Origin: Methylocystis sp. ATCC 49242 | GTDB lineage: Bacteria > Pseudomonadota > Alphaproteobacteria > Rhizobiales > Beijerinckiaceae | Direction of reading: 5' to 3' | Length of the DNA: 64,000 nucleotides | Assembly: GCF_000188155.2 (NCBI RefSeq) | Contig: NZ_KE124774.1 | Coordinates: forward strand, 470,736 to 534,735 | Part shown: one piece after another, positions 27,002 to 36,537 of the stretch | How the letters are laid out: the number at the start of each line of letters is the position of its first letter | Numbering within the stretch: the stretch's first letter is position 1 | Notes under the pieces: generated by a model | Seen by the model: the letters and a program-made list of their open reading frames with translations, nothing else | Told to the model about the DNA's origin: nothing | The model's database searches: none | Program-made: the position numbers and the translations under genes

Positions 27002-28498
27002 TCAACTCGCCTCGGCCAGCAGCGACAGTTGCGCGCGGTTCTCGCCGGCGAGGTCGGTCAGCGCCGTCGGATAGTCGCCCGTGAAACAATGGTCGGTAAA
27101 TTGCGGACGGATGGGATCACGCCGCTCTTCGCCCATGGCGCGGTAGATTCCGTCGACCGACAGGAACGAGAGCGAGTCGCAGCCGATGTATTCACGCATT
27201 TCCTCGATCGAATGCGTCGCGGCGAGAAGCTTTTCCTTCTGCGGCGTATCGATGCCGTAATAGTCGGGATTGGTGATCGGCGGCGAGGAGATGAGGAAGT
27301 GCACCTCGGTCGCGCCCGCGTCGCGCATCATCTGCACGATCTTCACCGAGGTCGTTCCGCGCACGATGGAGTCGTCGATGAGAATGACGCGCTTGCCCTC
27401 CACCACGCAGCGGTTGGCGCTGTGCTTCATGCGCACGCCGACTTCGCGCACCGACTGCGTCGGCTGGATGAAGGTGCGGCCGACATAATGGTTTCGGATG
27501 ATGCCGAGCTCGAAGGGAATGCCCGATTGCTGCGAATAGCCCAGCGCCGCCGGCACGCCGGAGTCCGGCACGGGCACGACGACATCGGCGAAGATGCGCC
27601 GCTCGCGCGCAAGCTCGCGGCCCATCGCCTTGCGCACCTCATAGACCGGCCGGCCGTGCACGACGGAATCGGGGCGGGCGAAGTAGATATATTCGAAGAT
27701 GCAGGGCCGCATCGGTTGCGGCGGGAAGGGCTCGAGACTCTCGAGGCCGTTCTCGGAGATGACGACGATCTCGCCGTTCTTCACGTCGCGGACGAAGCGC
27801 GCGCCGATGATGTCGAGCGCGCAGGTCTCGGAGGCGAGGATATATTTGCCGTCGAGTTCCCCGATGACCAGCGGGCGGATGCCGAGCGGATCGCGTGCGC
27901 CGATGAGCTTCTTGTTGGTGAGCGCCACCAGTGAATAGGCGCCCTCGATGGAGCGCAGCGCCTCGATGAAGCGGTCAACAAGCTGAGTCTTGCGGCTGCG
28001 CGCAACGAGATGGAGGATCACTTCCGTGTCGGATGTCGACTGGAAGATTGCCCCTTCCTGGATCAGTTCGCGCCGCAGCGTCTGGGCGTTGGTGAGATTG
28101 CCATTGTGGGCGACGGCGAATCCGCCCGTGTTCAATTCGGCGAATAGCGGCTGCACGTTTCGCAGCATTGTCTCGCCCGTTGTCGCGTAGCGGACGTGCC
28201 CGATCGCCGCGACGCCGGGCAGGCGCTTGATCGTGCTCTCTTTCGAGAAGTGGTCGCCGACGAGTCCGAGACGGCGTTCGCCGTGGAATCGGCCGTTGTC
28301 GAAAGTGACGATGCCCGCCGCCTCCTGACCGCGATGCTGTAGCGCATGCAGGCCAAGCGCGGTGATCGCGGCGGCGTCGGGGAAATCGAATACGCCGAAG
28401 ACGCCGCAATATTCACGAAGGCGATCGCCGTCGAGATCGTCCGTCGTCTCGATCTCGCTGGGAAGGGAGCGTTCGTATTCCGCCGGTGACTCCGTCAT
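27002..28498 (-). CDS. purF: Amidophosphoribosyltransferase
   Basis: First committed enzyme of purine synthesis, converting PRPP and glutamine to phosphoribosylamine; 498 residues. A propeptide of about 30 residues precedes the N-terminal nucleophile C31 (CGVFGVFDF). The glutaminase domain (HALQHRGQEAAGI, AIGHVRYATTG) is followed by a phosphoribosyltransferase domain with the PRPP loop VILIDDSIVRGTTS. Start at 28498 is fixed by an AAGGAGA site; longer in-frame versions have no similarity. It follows cvpA on the same strand, as in many proteobacteria. Confidence 0.97.
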   Translation of the reverse strand: MTESPAEYERSLPSEIETTDDLDGDRLREYCGVFGVFDFPDAAAITALGLHALQHRGQEAAGIVTFDNGRFHGERRLGLVGDHFSKESTIKRLPGVAAIGHVRYATTGETMLRNVQPLFAELNTGGFAVAHNGNLTNAQTLRRELIQEGAIFQSTSDTEVILHLVARSRKTQLVDRFIEALRSIEGAYSLVALTNKKLIGARDPLGIRPLVIGELDGKYILASETCALDIIGARFVRDVKNGEIVVISENGLESLEPFPPQPMRPCIFEYIYFARPDSVVHGRPVYEVRKAMGRELARERRIFADVVVPVPDSGVPAALGYSQQSGIPFELGIIRNHYVGRTFIQPTQSVREVGVRMKHSANRCVVEGKRVILIDDSIVRGTTSVKIVQMMRDAGATEVHFLISSPPITNPDYYGIDTPQKEKLLAATHSIEEMREYIGCDSLSFLSVDGIYRAMGEERRDPIRPQFTDHCFTGDYPTALTDLAGENRAQLSLLAEAS

Positions 28499-28625
28499 CT
28501 CGCCGTCTCCTTTTCCCAACGCATCGCCCTGTCGAACCGCGCTCCGCGCGACATAACCAAACGCTCGATCCTGCAGCCCGACGGTCGCCGGGGCGGCCTG
28601 CATCACTCTCTTGCCGGGCCGTCGC

Positions 28626-29231
28626 TTATGGCTCGGTCTTCTTCTCTTCGCCGGGCGCGGCTTCGGGCGACTTCTCCGGCTCCCCCTCCGCGGGCGGCGC
28701 CTCTATCGTCGTGGACGAGCCCTTCTTCGCCTTTATCTTGGCGACGATGCTGTCGACGTCGTCCGGCAGCATTTCGCGCAGCTTGTCGCCACCCGCCTGC
28801 AGGATCGGCTTGGCGCGCGCGTTGCGCACCCATTCCGGCTGATTGGCCTCGGGAACCAGCCAGCCGTAGAAGGCGAAGGCGACGATTGCGAGCAGCACGC
28901 CGCGCGCCGCGCCGAAGACGAAGCCGAGGGTTCGGTCCAACGCGCCGATCTTCGAGTCCAGGATCAGGTCCGACAGCTTGACGGTCACGATCGACACCAG
29001 AATCAGCGCGACGAAGAACACCGAGGCCACGGCCGCAGCCAGCGCAATTTCGTCCTTGGAAATATAGGGTTTGATGTAAGGCATCGCCATCGGGTGCAAA
29101 TAATAGGCCGCCGCCGCCGCGACGACCCAGGAGAGGATCGCCAGAACCTCGCGGGTGAAGCCGCGCAGCAGGGCCAGCATGCCAGACACCAGAACGATGA
29201 TAATCACTGCCAGATCAAGATATGACGGCAT
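28626..29231 (-). CDS. cvpA: CvpA family membrane protein
   Basis: 201 residues with four membrane helices in the first 150 residues (DLAVIIIVLVSGMLALLRGF; VLAILSWVVAAAAAYYL; AAAVASVFFVALILVSIVTV; GVLLAIVAFAFYGWL), as in the CvpA/colicin V production family, and a hydrophilic Pro/Glu/Lys-rich tail. Required in enterobacteria for colicin V export and linked to purine synthesis and bile resistance; its mechanism is not known. It is transcribed towards purF, 128 bp upstream of the purF start. The charged tail of about 45 residues is low-complexity. Confidence 0.9.
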   Translation of the reverse strand: MPSYLDLAVIIIVLVSGMLALLRGFTREVLAILSWVVAAAAAYYLHPMAMPYIKPYISKDEIALAAAVASVFFVALILVSIVTVKLSDLILDSKIGALDRTLGFVFGAARGVLLAIVAFAFYGWLVPEANQPEWVRNARAKPILQAGGDKLREMLPDDVDSIVAKIKAKKGSSTTIEAPPAEGEPEKSPEAAPGEEKKTEP

Positions 29232-29534
29232 CGCTGTCCTCTTCTCTCCGCCCTGACGCCCAGGAAAACCACGATTGCCCGGGCACGCCCAAGAAGCTCC
29301 AAGCGCTGCGCGCTCGGCGGCGACGCCGGCGCCAATCGCATGATCCTCTACGAAAGCCCTGTCAACTTCCGCAAGTCACGTATTGCGGGAATGATCCCGC
29401 CATGGGCCGGATTTGCAGGGCCTGAAACCGGGCGGCTTCAACGCCACGATTGTCGCGATGCTCCGCTTCTAGCGCAACTTCGCGCTGTTCGGAAACGGGA
29501 AAGCGCAATTTTTTGGGCGCCGCCCCGCCGACGC
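29232..29534. other. Intergenic region between cvpA and radA
   Basis: 303 bp upstream of cvpA and downstream of radA. Short open frames exist on the forward strand but none resembles a protein. It should contain the cvpA-purF promoter on the reverse strand; I see no clear promoter boxes. Confidence 0.5.
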
Positions 29535-30923
29535 TCATGCTCGCGCGCGTGTGCGGGGGGCGCTCTGCGCGATCGTCGCCACGAGCTGACCCACGTCGGC
29601 GCAGGGTCGCAGCGACAATCCCGCCCGACGGTCGTCGTCGTTGATCTGCTGCGCCTGCGCGAGCACGGCCTGATGAAAACCGAGTTTGGCCGCTTCCCGC
29701 AGCCGCATGCCGGCGTGAATCACCGGACGGATGGCGCCGGAGAGGCCGATCTCGCCGAAGAAAGCCTGATCCGGCGGCAGCACGGCGCCGGTCAGCGACG
29801 AGACCAGCGCGGCGGCGGCGGCGAGGTCGGCGGCCGGTTCGTCGGCGCGCAATCCGCCCGCGACATTGAGATAGACGTCGTGCATGCCGAGTTTCAGGCC
29901 GCCATGCGCCTCCAGCACCGCGAGGATCATCGACAAGCGATTCTGGTCGAAGCCAACCACAGCGCGGCGCGGCGTGCCAAGCGAGGTCGGCGCGACCAGC
30001 GCCTGGATCTCGACGAGCATCGGCCGTTGCCCCTCCATGCCGGCGAAGACGGCCGCCCCCGGCGCGGAGGCGTCGCGGCCGGCGAGGAAGAGGGCGGATG
30101 GATTGGCGACCTCCGCGAGGCCGAGGCCGGTCATCTCGAAGACGCCGATCTCGCCAGTGGCGCCGAACCTGTTCTTCGACGCCCGCAGCATGCGGAAGTG
30201 ATGCGCGGCGTCGCCCTCGAAGGAGAGAACGGCGTCGACCATGTGCTCGACGACGCGCGGACCGGCCACCTGGCCGTCCTTGGTGACATGGCCGACGAGA
30301 ATGATGGTCGAGCCGCTGGTCTTCGCGTGGCGCAGCAGCGCCTGCGCGCTCGCGCGGACTTGAGTCACCGTTCCGGGCGCCGAGGGAGCCAGCTCGGTGT
30401 GCATGGTCTGGATCGAATCGATGACGATGAGCGTCGCGCGCTTGCCGGTCGCGCAGGTGGCGAGAATGTCCTCGACCTGGGTCGCCGAGGCCAGTTCAAC
30501 CGGCGCATCGGCGAGATTGAGCCGCGATGCGCGCAGCCGCACCTGCGCCACGGCCTCTTCTCCGGAAATATAGATGACGCGCGCGCCGCGCCGCGCCAGC
30601 GCCGCGCAGGCCTGGATCAGCAGCGTGGACTTGCCGATGCCCGGCTCGCCGCCGAGCAGCAACACGGAACCGGGAACGAAACCGCCGCCGGTGACCCGGT
30701 CGAATTCATCCACTCCGGTGACGATGCGCGCGGCGGGGCGATCGTCGCCGGCGAGGCCCTCGAGTTCGAAGGCGCGTCCACGCGTTACACGTACGGCGGT
30801 CGGTCCGCCGTCGCTTTCCTCGACGATGGTGTTCCACTCGCCGCATGACTCGCAGCGGCCCTGCCAGCGCGAGGCGACGGCGCCGCAATTCTGGCATATG
30901 AAGACTGAGCGCGATTTGGCCAT
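29535..30923 (-). CDS. radA: DNA repair protein RadA (Sms)
   Basis: RecA-like ATPase and branch-migration helicase of recombination, 462 residues. An N-terminal zinc finger has C10, C13, C24 and C27 (CQNC...CESC). The ATPase domain has Walker A GEPGIGKST and Walker B TLIVIDSIQT, then the RadA-specific KNRFG motif (SKNRFGATGE). The C-terminal half is the Lon-protease-like domain (DVYLNVAGGLR, AFFGEIGLSGAIRPV). Start at 30923 (MAKSRSVF). Gene stands alone; upstream is the ihfA end, downstream the cvpA promoter region. Confidence 0.97.
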   Translation of the reverse strand: MAKSRSVFICQNCGAVASRWQGRCESCGEWNTIVEESDGGPTAVRVTRGRAFELEGLAGDDRPAARIVTGVDEFDRVTGGGFVPGSVLLLGGEPGIGKSTLLIQACAALARRGARVIYISGEEAVAQVRLRASRLNLADAPVELASATQVEDILATCATGKRATLIVIDSIQTMHTELAPSAPGTVTQVRASAQALLRHAKTSGSTIILVGHVTKDGQVAGPRVVEHMVDAVLSFEGDAAHHFRMLRASKNRFGATGEIGVFEMTGLGLAEVANPSALFLAGRDASAPGAAVFAGMEGQRPMLVEIQALVAPTSLGTPRRAVVGFDQNRLSMILAVLEAHGGLKLGMHDVYLNVAGGLRADEPAADLAAAAALVSSLTGAVLPPDQAFFGEIGLSGAIRPVIHAGMRLREAAKLGFHQAVLAQAQQINDDDRRAGLSLRPCADVGQLVATIAQSAPRTRARA

Positions 30924-31019
30924 GGGCGGTTGGCGCATGTCGCGCGCTGTTTTGTCAAGCGCTTCCCGACTGTTGCTCAGGTGGCGTCAGCACGATTCCG
31001 TCGCGCTCATACGCTTCAA

Positions 31020-31406
31020 CTATTCTTCTTCGTCGTCGTGGCCGTTGGCGACGCTCCGCCCGCCGTTGATCCTCGAGCGCAGAATGTTGGACGGCTTGAA
31101 TGTCACGACCAGCCGCGCGGTGATTTTGGCGCCGGCGCCCGTCTTGGGATTGCGCCCCAGCCGCTCCTTTTTCGATCGCACCAGAAAGGCGCCGAAAGAA
31201 GAAAGCTTCACGTCCTCACGCGAAACAATTCTGTCGAATATTTCCTCGAGGACCATTTCTACATAGTTGGCGGAGTCGGCGCGAGGCAATCCCAGCCTCT
31301 TGTGGATTGCGTCGGCAAGATCCGCCCGTGTAACGGTTCTGCCCGGACTGCCGTTCCCTTCGATTGTCCAGCCATTCGGCTTCGTTTCGTGTTCCCCCTG
31401 GCGCAT
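31020..31406 (-). CDS. ihfA: Integration host factor alpha subunit
   Basis: DNA-bending protein, partner of IhfB, acting in nucleoid structure, recombination and transcription. 128 residues. The core TVTRADLADAIHKRLGLPRA, FGAFLVRSKKERLGRNPKTG and AKITARLVVTFKPS matches IhfA, including the arm with the intercalating proline (NPKTG). An extension of about 24 residues precedes the usual start, and an acidic DDEEE end follows. It is downstream of plsX and fabH on the same strand, the order usual in alphaproteobacteria, but 278 bp separate it from fabH, so it may have its own promoter. Confidence 0.9.
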   Translation of the reverse strand: MRQGEHETKPNGWTIEGNGSPGRTVTRADLADAIHKRLGLPRADSANYVEMVLEEIFDRIVSREDVKLSSFGAFLVRSKKERLGRNPKTGAGAKITARLVVTFKPSNILRSRINGGRSVANGHDDEEE

Positions 31407-31684
31407 CTTCTACCTTGTATATTCTTTTGGACTGAAAAAAGCTTCCGAAGAAGTCTATTGATCTCTTGACCGTTCGTCTGGCCAAAAACGGCGAAAGCTA
31501 TGGATGGAAGGCTTACGCCGCGTGTAATTTCTCCGCCGCGAATGCTCAAGGCAAAGCTTGAACTCGCTGATTGTCAAATTTTTCCAGAAATGTAATCGGA
31601 AATCAAGCGCAGGTTGTATGTCTGCTTGACAAAATGTATCCGCTATATCTGTTTACAAATAAAATTGCGTTTTCTTTCACCCAC

Positions 31685-32674
31685 TTACCAGCGGATCAAA
31701 GCAGAGCCCCATGTAAAGCCGCCGCCGACCGCTTCGAGCATTACGAGGTCGCCCTGCTTGATGCGGCCATCCGCCGCCGCCACGGAGAGGGCGAGCGGCA
31801 CGCTTGCAGCCGACGTGTTACCGTGTAAATGCACGGTCGCGATCACTTTTTCCGGCGCAATTCCCAGCTTTTGCGCCGACATGTCGATGATCCTGCGATT
31901 CGCCTGATGCGGCACGAACCAGTCGAGCTGCTCTGGGGTGATTCCCGTCGCCGCGAAGGCGTCCGCGACGACGTCGGTCACCTTGCCCACCGCGAATTTG
32001 AAGACTTCCTTGCCCTCCATGCGCAGGTGACCGACGGTCTGGGTGGCGGAAGGCCCGCCGTCGACATGGAGTTTGGCGCGATGACGTCCGTCCGAGCGCA
32101 GATGCGTCGTCAGCACGCCGCGTTCGTCAAGGCTCCCCGTCGACGCCCGCGCCTCGAGCACCATCGCGCCCGCGCCGTCGCCGAACAGCACGCAGGTCGT
32201 GCGGTCTTCCCAGTCGATGATGCGTGAAAACGTCTCCGCGCCGACGACGAGGGCGCGCTTGTGAGAGCCGGAGCGCAGGAACTTGTCCGCCGTCGCGACG
32301 GCGAAGACGAAACCGGAACACACAGCCTGCAGGTCGAAGGCCACCCCATGTGTAATGCCGAGCGCAGCCTGAATTTGCGTTGCGGTCGAGGGGAAGGTCC
32401 AGTCCGGCGTCGAGGTGCCGACGATGATCAGATCGATGTCGTCGGGCTGGAGGCCGGCGTTGGCGAGCGCCGCGCGCGCGGCCTTTTCGCCGAGCATGGA
32501 GGTCGTTTCGCCCTTCGCGGCGATATGGCGCTCCTTGATGCCGGTCCGCTGGACGATCCACTCGTCGCTGGTGTCGACGAGCTTCGCGAGCTCGTCATTG
32601 GTGAGAGTCTTTTCGGGGAGATAGGAGCCCACGCCGAGGACGACAGAGCGGAATTGGGAGTTTACTGTCGTCAC
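31685..32674 (-). CDS. fabH: 3-oxoacyl-ACP synthase III (KAS III)
   Basis: Initiates fatty-acid synthesis by condensing acetyl-CoA with malonyl-ACP. 329 residues. Catalytic triad visible: C119 in [11 protein letters not shown], His in [11 protein letters not shown] and Asn in [11 protein letters not shown]. The start is GTG at 32674, which overlaps the plsX stop (GTGA) and has AGGAAG upstream; the reading frame stays open far upstream but that part is antisense to nothing meaningful. Translational coupling to plsX is expected. The 278 bp downstream to ihfA are AT-rich. Confidence 0.96.
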   Translation of the reverse strand: MTTVNSQFRSVVLGVGSYLPEKTLTNDELAKLVDTSDEWIVQRTGIKERHIAAKGETTSMLGEKAARAALANAGLQPDDIDLIIVGTSTPDWTFPSTATQIQAALGITHGVAFDLQAVCSGFVFAVATADKFLRSGSHKRALVVGAETFSRIIDWEDRTTCVLFGDGAGAMVLEARASTGSLDERGVLTTHLRSDGRHRAKLHVDGGPSATQTVGHLRMEGKEVFKFAVGKVTDVVADAFAATGITPEQLDWFVPHQANRRIIDMSAQKLGIAPEKVIATVHLHGNTSAASVPLALSVAAADGRIKQGDLVMLEAVGGGFTWGSALIRW

Positions 32675-33747
32675 TGGGCGGCTTCCTGAGGCGGGTTTGA
32701 AGTATTGGCGGCGCGTTCGCCCTCGAACTGGTGCGCCAGCGCGACGGTGTCGCGGATCTGGTTCAAGAGGTCGCTGCGCGCCATTTCGTAACCGATCTCG
32801 ACAGCGCGGGCGAAGCCGACGGAGTCGGTTCCGCCATGGCTCTTGATGACGACGCCCTCGAGGCCGAGGAACACGCCTCCGTTGATGGAGCGCGTGTCCA
32901 TCCGGGACTTCAGCTCCTGAAAAGCGCCACGCGCCAGAAGATAGCCGAGCTTTGCGAGGAGCGACCCGCCCATCGCCTGGCGCAGATAGGCGGCGATCTG
33001 TTTCGCCGTGCCTTCGGCGGTCTTCAGTGTGATGTTCCCGGTGAAGCCTTCCGTCACCACGACGTCGACCGCGCCCATGCCGATGCCGTCGCCTTCGACG
33101 AAGCCGGCGTATTCGAGACCGGGCAAATTGGATTCGCGCAGAATAGCGGCGGCGGCCTTGACCTCCTCGACGCCCTTGATCTCCTCGGTGCCGACATTGA
33201 GCAGGCCCACAGTCGGGCGCGCCCGTCCGAGAATGATGCGCGCCATCGCCGAACCCATGATCGCCAGATCGACGAGATGGCTGGCGTTGGCGCCCATGGA
33301 GGCGCCGACGTCGAGCACGACGGACTGGCCGCGCAGGGTCGGCCACAGGCACGCCAGCGCCGGCCGGTCGATGCGCGCCATGGTGCGCAGGCAGATTTTC
33401 GACATCGCCATCAGCGCGCCGGTGTTTCCGGCTGAAACCGCTACGTCCGCCTCGCCTTTCTTGACCGCCTCGATGGCCATCCACATCGAGGAGACGCGGC
33501 GGCCGTAGCGCAGGGCCTGGCTCGGCTTGTCGTCCATGCGGATCGCAACCGCGGAATGGCGCACCTCGGAGCGTTCGGCGAGGCGAGGGTGATTGGACAG
33601 CTCGGCGCGGATCGCCGTTTCGTCGCCGATGAGCAGGAATCGGCTGTCGGGGCGTCTTTCGAGCGCGATCGCGGCGCCCGCGATCGTCACTGACGGGCCG
33701 AAATCTCCGCCCATCGCGTCGAGCGCGATCCGAACATTCTGCGGCAT
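32671..33747 (-). CDS. plsX: Phosphate acyltransferase PlsX
   Basis: Makes acyl-phosphate from acyl-ACP for phosphatidic acid synthesis; peripheral membrane enzyme. 358 residues. The family start [12 protein letters not shown] is present. Further family blocks are [35 protein letters not shown] region, [20 protein letters not shown] and [20 protein letters not shown]. Start [15 protein letters not shown] at 33747; an ATG 12 bases earlier would leave no room for the GGGAG site. It forms an overlapping pair with fabH and follows the YceD gene, 219 bp away. Confidence 0.96.
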   Translation of the reverse strand: MPQNVRIALDAMGGDFGPSVTIAGAAIALERRPDSRFLLIGDETAIRAELSNHPRLAERSEVRHSAVAIRMDDKPSQALRYGRRVSSMWMAIEAVKKGEADVAVSAGNTGALMAMSKICLRTMARIDRPALACLWPTLRGQSVVLDVGASMGANASHLVDLAIMGSAMARIILGRARPTVGLLNVGTEEIKGVEEVKAAAAILRESNLPGLEYAGFVEGDGIGMGAVDVVVTEGFTGNITLKTAEGTAKQIAAYLRQAMGGSLLAKLGYLLARGAFQELKSRMDTRSINGGVFLGLEGVVIKSHGGTDSVGFARAVEIGYEMARSDLLNQIRDTVALAHQFEGERAANTSNPPQEAAQ

Positions 33748-33966
33748 GTGACCGGTCATCTCCCGACTGATTGCGAAGCCGCGCCACATTCTGTCGCGCC
33801 GTCTTCGGCCACTGATTCTCCGCGGGCGAGCACAGCTCTCCGCGACGATCGATTCCGGCTCGCCGACGCTTCCAACACAGGCTCCGCGTTCAACCGCGCG
33901 TGACTTGCCATTTGGCGGGCGGCCGCGCAAGTGCCTAATCTCGCGCGAATCAGAGGCTGAACTGGT

Positions 33967-34548
33967 TCAGTTTCCGTCGGCTGGCGTCTTGTTCCCGACA
34001 GCCGCCCGCAACTTGGCGAAGGGGGAAACGTTCTCGTCCGGCGTCGAAGGGGCGGGCTCGACGAATTCGACGCCGGGTTTGCGCGGGTAGGGGTCCAGCG
34101 CCAGCGTCAGGAATTCGGAAACGACCGCCCCGAGGTCCGCCGCGCCGCCGATCAGCGGATCCGGCGGGTCTTCGCCCAGCGCGTCATGAGCGTGCTCCTC
34201 GCCGGACGAGTCGTGGTGGGGCCGGCTGCGCGGGGCGTCCTGCGGCGGCGCGAAGCGCAGGTGCAATGGCTCGGCGACGTCCGACTCGAACTCATCGAGC
34301 GTCACCACGCAGGTCTGGCGGATGCGGGCGCGGACTTCGCCCTCGATGTCGAGGCCGTCGCCGCGCCAGCGTTTTGCACGCAAGGTCGCTTCCAGTGAGA
34401 GGATGGCGGGCAGGCCGTTGAGTTCGGCGAGCGCCGCGCGTTCGGCTTCCGTCGCGACGAGCTGGATGTCGAGGCCCTCCGGGGGAACCTCGGCCAGAGA
34501 CAACGGGCGCGAGTGCGCCGCATGACTGTCGTGGGACTCGTGTCTCAT
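33967..34548 (-). CDS. YceD family protein (DUF177)
   Basis: Cytoplasmic protein of about 193 residues of the DUF177/YceD family, which in many bacteria sits before rpmF-plsX and is tied to 23S rRNA processing or ribosome assembly. Seen here: RPLSLAEVPPEGLDIQLVAT, then RIRQTCVVTLDEFESDVAEPLHLRFAP, the characteristic C-x-V-(T/S)-L block. A His/Asp/Glu-rich loop follows (SRPHHDSSGEEHAH). An in-frame ATG at 34566 would add six residues. Divergent from bamE, 196 bp away, and upstream of plsX on the same strand. Confidence 0.85.
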   Translation of the reverse strand: MRHESHDSHAAHSRPLSLAEVPPEGLDIQLVATEAERAALAELNGLPAILSLEATLRAKRWRGDGLDIEGEVRARIRQTCVVTLDEFESDVAEPLHLRFAPPQDAPRSRPHHDSSGEEHAHDALGEDPPDPLIGGAADLGAVVSEFLTLALDPYPRKPGVEFVEPAPSTPDENVSPFAKLRAAVGNKTPADGN

Positions 34549-34744
34549 AATAATGTCTTTCCCCATGCGCCCCGCTTGCTTCGTTAGCGGGAAGATATGT
34601 GCGCGGGCGCACAGACGCCAGCGTCCCCTCGCAAGAAGAGACGAGCGGCTTGCTTTCGCGTCGATCGAAGGTTACGCACTGCTCATGGATTGCATGATCG
34701 CCGCGGCGCTGTCGCGGGCGCGGCGAGGTTTGGCGGAGAATTAC

Positions 34745-35215
34745 ATGACGGCGCTGGCGTTGCGCAATTTTTCCCAAGGCGCGTCCGGCCGGGCGGTTGT
34801 GCGGCTCGCGGCCGCTTGCGGCGTCGCGCTGGCGTTGTCCGGTTGCCTCGGCTACGAGGGCGTCATCAACCGTGGCGCAGTGATCGACCAGCGCAAAGTC
34901 ATGCAGGTGAAGCCCGGCATGACGGCGCCGCAAGTGCTCACGGCGCTCGGCACTCCCTCGACGACCTCAACCGTCGGCGGCGAAGCGTGGTATTACGTCA
35001 GCCAGCGCATCGAGCGGTCGCTCGCCTTCATGCCGCAGAAGATCACCGACCAGCATGTTCTCGCGGTCTATTTCGACAAGAACAAGAAAGTCACGCGCGT
35101 CGCCGATTATGGCATGGAGGACGGCAAGCCGATCGATTTCCTGTCGCGCACGACGCCGGTCGCCGGTCCGGAATATCATCTGTTGCAGGGCCTGCTGTCG
35201 AAGATTTCCCTCTAA
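34745..35215 (+). CDS. bamE: Outer-membrane assembly lipoprotein BamE (OmlA/SmpA)
   Basis: Lipoprotein subunit of the BAM complex that inserts beta-barrels into the outer membrane. 156 residues, with a lipobox LSGC (Cys at about residue 36) after a hydrophobic stretch (AACGVALALSGC). The conserved BamE fold follows: GMTAPQVLTALGTPSTTS, then EAWYYVSQR. The start ATG 34745 has a GGAGA site; in-frame codons further upstream give an implausibly long signal. Divergent to the YceD-plsX-fabH block, an arrangement common in alphaproteobacteria. Confidence 0.92.
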   Translation: MTALALRNFSQGASGRAVVRLAAACGVALALSGCLGYEGVINRGAVIDQRKVMQVKPGMTAPQVLTALGTPSTTSTVGGEAWYYVSQRIERSLAFMPQKITDQHVLAVYFDKNKKVTRVADYGMEDGKPIDFLSRTTPVAGPEYHLLQGLLSKISL

Positions 35216-35451
35216 GGGATTGGATTCGATCGCGTTGAGCCGCCAATCGGGTTTCGTGGCGCAAATAAGGCGGTCCTTGCAGGGCGGCGCAGTCAAGCCA
35301 GCCCTTCTGCCCGTTTTCCGGGCGTTCGCCTCGAATGGCGGCGCGCGGGAATGTGGCCGCGGCGTGACACATCGCGCCGCTCTTTCGCCGTCCCCTGCGT
35401 TTAACCTCCTGTTTATGCCGCCTTTGCGGAGACAGGGAGTTTTGGCATCGC

Positions 35452-36519
35452 ATGACGGATTTGACGCTATCGACACGAGCGGCCGGATCATCTGCAGCGG
35501 GCGGGACGCGTTCGTCCCGTAGTCTCTCGATGCGTATCAGGGAGGGCTGGTCGGCGATCCGCACAGACCGTTCCTTCCCGATCCTTGTGCGCGCCCTGTG
35601 TGTCGGAGCGCTACTTTCGGCGATCGCCGCACTCTCTCTTTCCGTCCAGCGCGAAGACACGGCGCGGCCCGACAGATTGTCCCGGCTGACCCGCGCGCGG
35701 GCCGCCACCGCGCCCTTCATGACGCTCGCGGCCAACGTAGACGACACCGCGCTCGATTCCGATTTCTCGCTCGAACAGGCGGCCCTCACCTGGTCGCATC
35801 GCCTCGGCAAGGATCAGGATGTCGCCGACGCTCAGGGCGTGCTGCGCTTCGGTCCGGTGAAGGTGCATCAATCCATTGTCGAGCGCGTCGTGCAGGCGGC
35901 GAACAAGACGGAGATGGACCCGGCGCTGCTGATGGCCATCGCCGACAAGGAGTCGAGCTTCTCTTCGACGGCCAAGGCCAAGACTTCCTCCGCCAGCGGA
36001 CTTTTCCAGTTCGTCGAGAAGACCTGGCTACAGGCGTTGAAGAATTTCGGCGGCCGCTATGGTCACGAAGAAGACGCGAAGGCCATCGCCGCGCAGGACA
36101 AGGCCGTAAGCGTCGCCCCGCAGAAGCGCGCGCAGATTCTCAATCTTCGCAACGATCCGTTTCTGTCAGCCGCGCTTGCGGCGGAAATGCTGAAAAAAGA
36201 CAGCGCCAAGATCGCCGAAAAAATCGGCCGTGCGCTGACCGCCGGCGAGACCTATCTCATTCACTTCCTCGGTCCGGAGGACGCCGAGCGGTTCATGAAA
36301 ACGGTGGAGGAAGCGCCCAACACCTCCGCGGCGGCGCTGCTGCCCAAGCCGGCGCGCGCCAACAAGCCGATCTTCTATGAACAGCAGGGCGGCAAGCTGA
36401 AGGACCGTTCGGTGAGCGAGGTCCATGAGGCTTTCGAGTCGATGATGGGCAAGCGCACCAGCCGCTACGAGGATGTGGCGGCGAAGCTTCCGGCGGGCGT
36501 TACGGCCTATGCGGAGTAG
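35452..36519 (+). CDS. Membrane-anchored lytic transglycosylase-like protein
   Basis: 355 residues with one membrane segment (about 45-65: ILVRALCVGALLSAIAALSL) and a periplasmic SLT-like domain. The catalytic Glu is E167 in ALLMAIADKESSF, followed by SSASGLFQFVEKTWL, the usual second motif, and GETYLIHFLGPEDAERF. It probably cleaves peptidoglycan to 1,6-anhydro products for wall remodelling. The first 45 residues are Ser/Thr/Arg-rich and cytoplasmic. A GC hairpin lies between it and argC, which converges on it. Confidence 0.85.
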   Translation: MTDLTLSTRAAGSSAAGGTRSSRSLSMRIREGWSAIRTDRSFPILVRALCVGALLSAIAALSLSVQREDTARPDRLSRLTRARAATAPFMTLAANVDDTALDSDFSLEQAALTWSHRLGKDQDVADAQGVLRFGPVKVHQSIVERVVQAANKTEMDPALLMAIADKESSFSSTAKAKTSSASGLFQFVEKTWLQALKNFGGRYGHEEDAKAIAAQDKAVSVAPQKRAQILNLRNDPFLSAALAAEMLKKDSAKIAEKIGRALTAGETYLIHFLGPEDAERFMKTVEEAPNTSAAALLPKPARANKPIFYEQQGGKLKDRSVSEVHEAFESMMGKRTSRYEDVAAKLPAGVTAYAE

Positions 36520-36535
36520 GGCGGCAAAAGCCGCC
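36520..36535. terminator. Short GC hairpin between convergent genes
   Basis: GGCGGC-AAAA-GCCGCC, 6-bp perfect stem, located directly after the transglycosylase stop and just before the argC stop on the other strand. No T run on the forward side, but TATTTCC follows; a weak bidirectional terminator is possible. Confidence 0.4.
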
Positions 36536-36537
36536 GC

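Noticed and set aside
32675-33787. Upstream extension of fabH in the same frame through plsX (about 370 extra codons)
   Set aside because: The extension is Arg-rich noise read out of frame through plsX; FabH similarity begins at the GTG overlapping the plsX stop.
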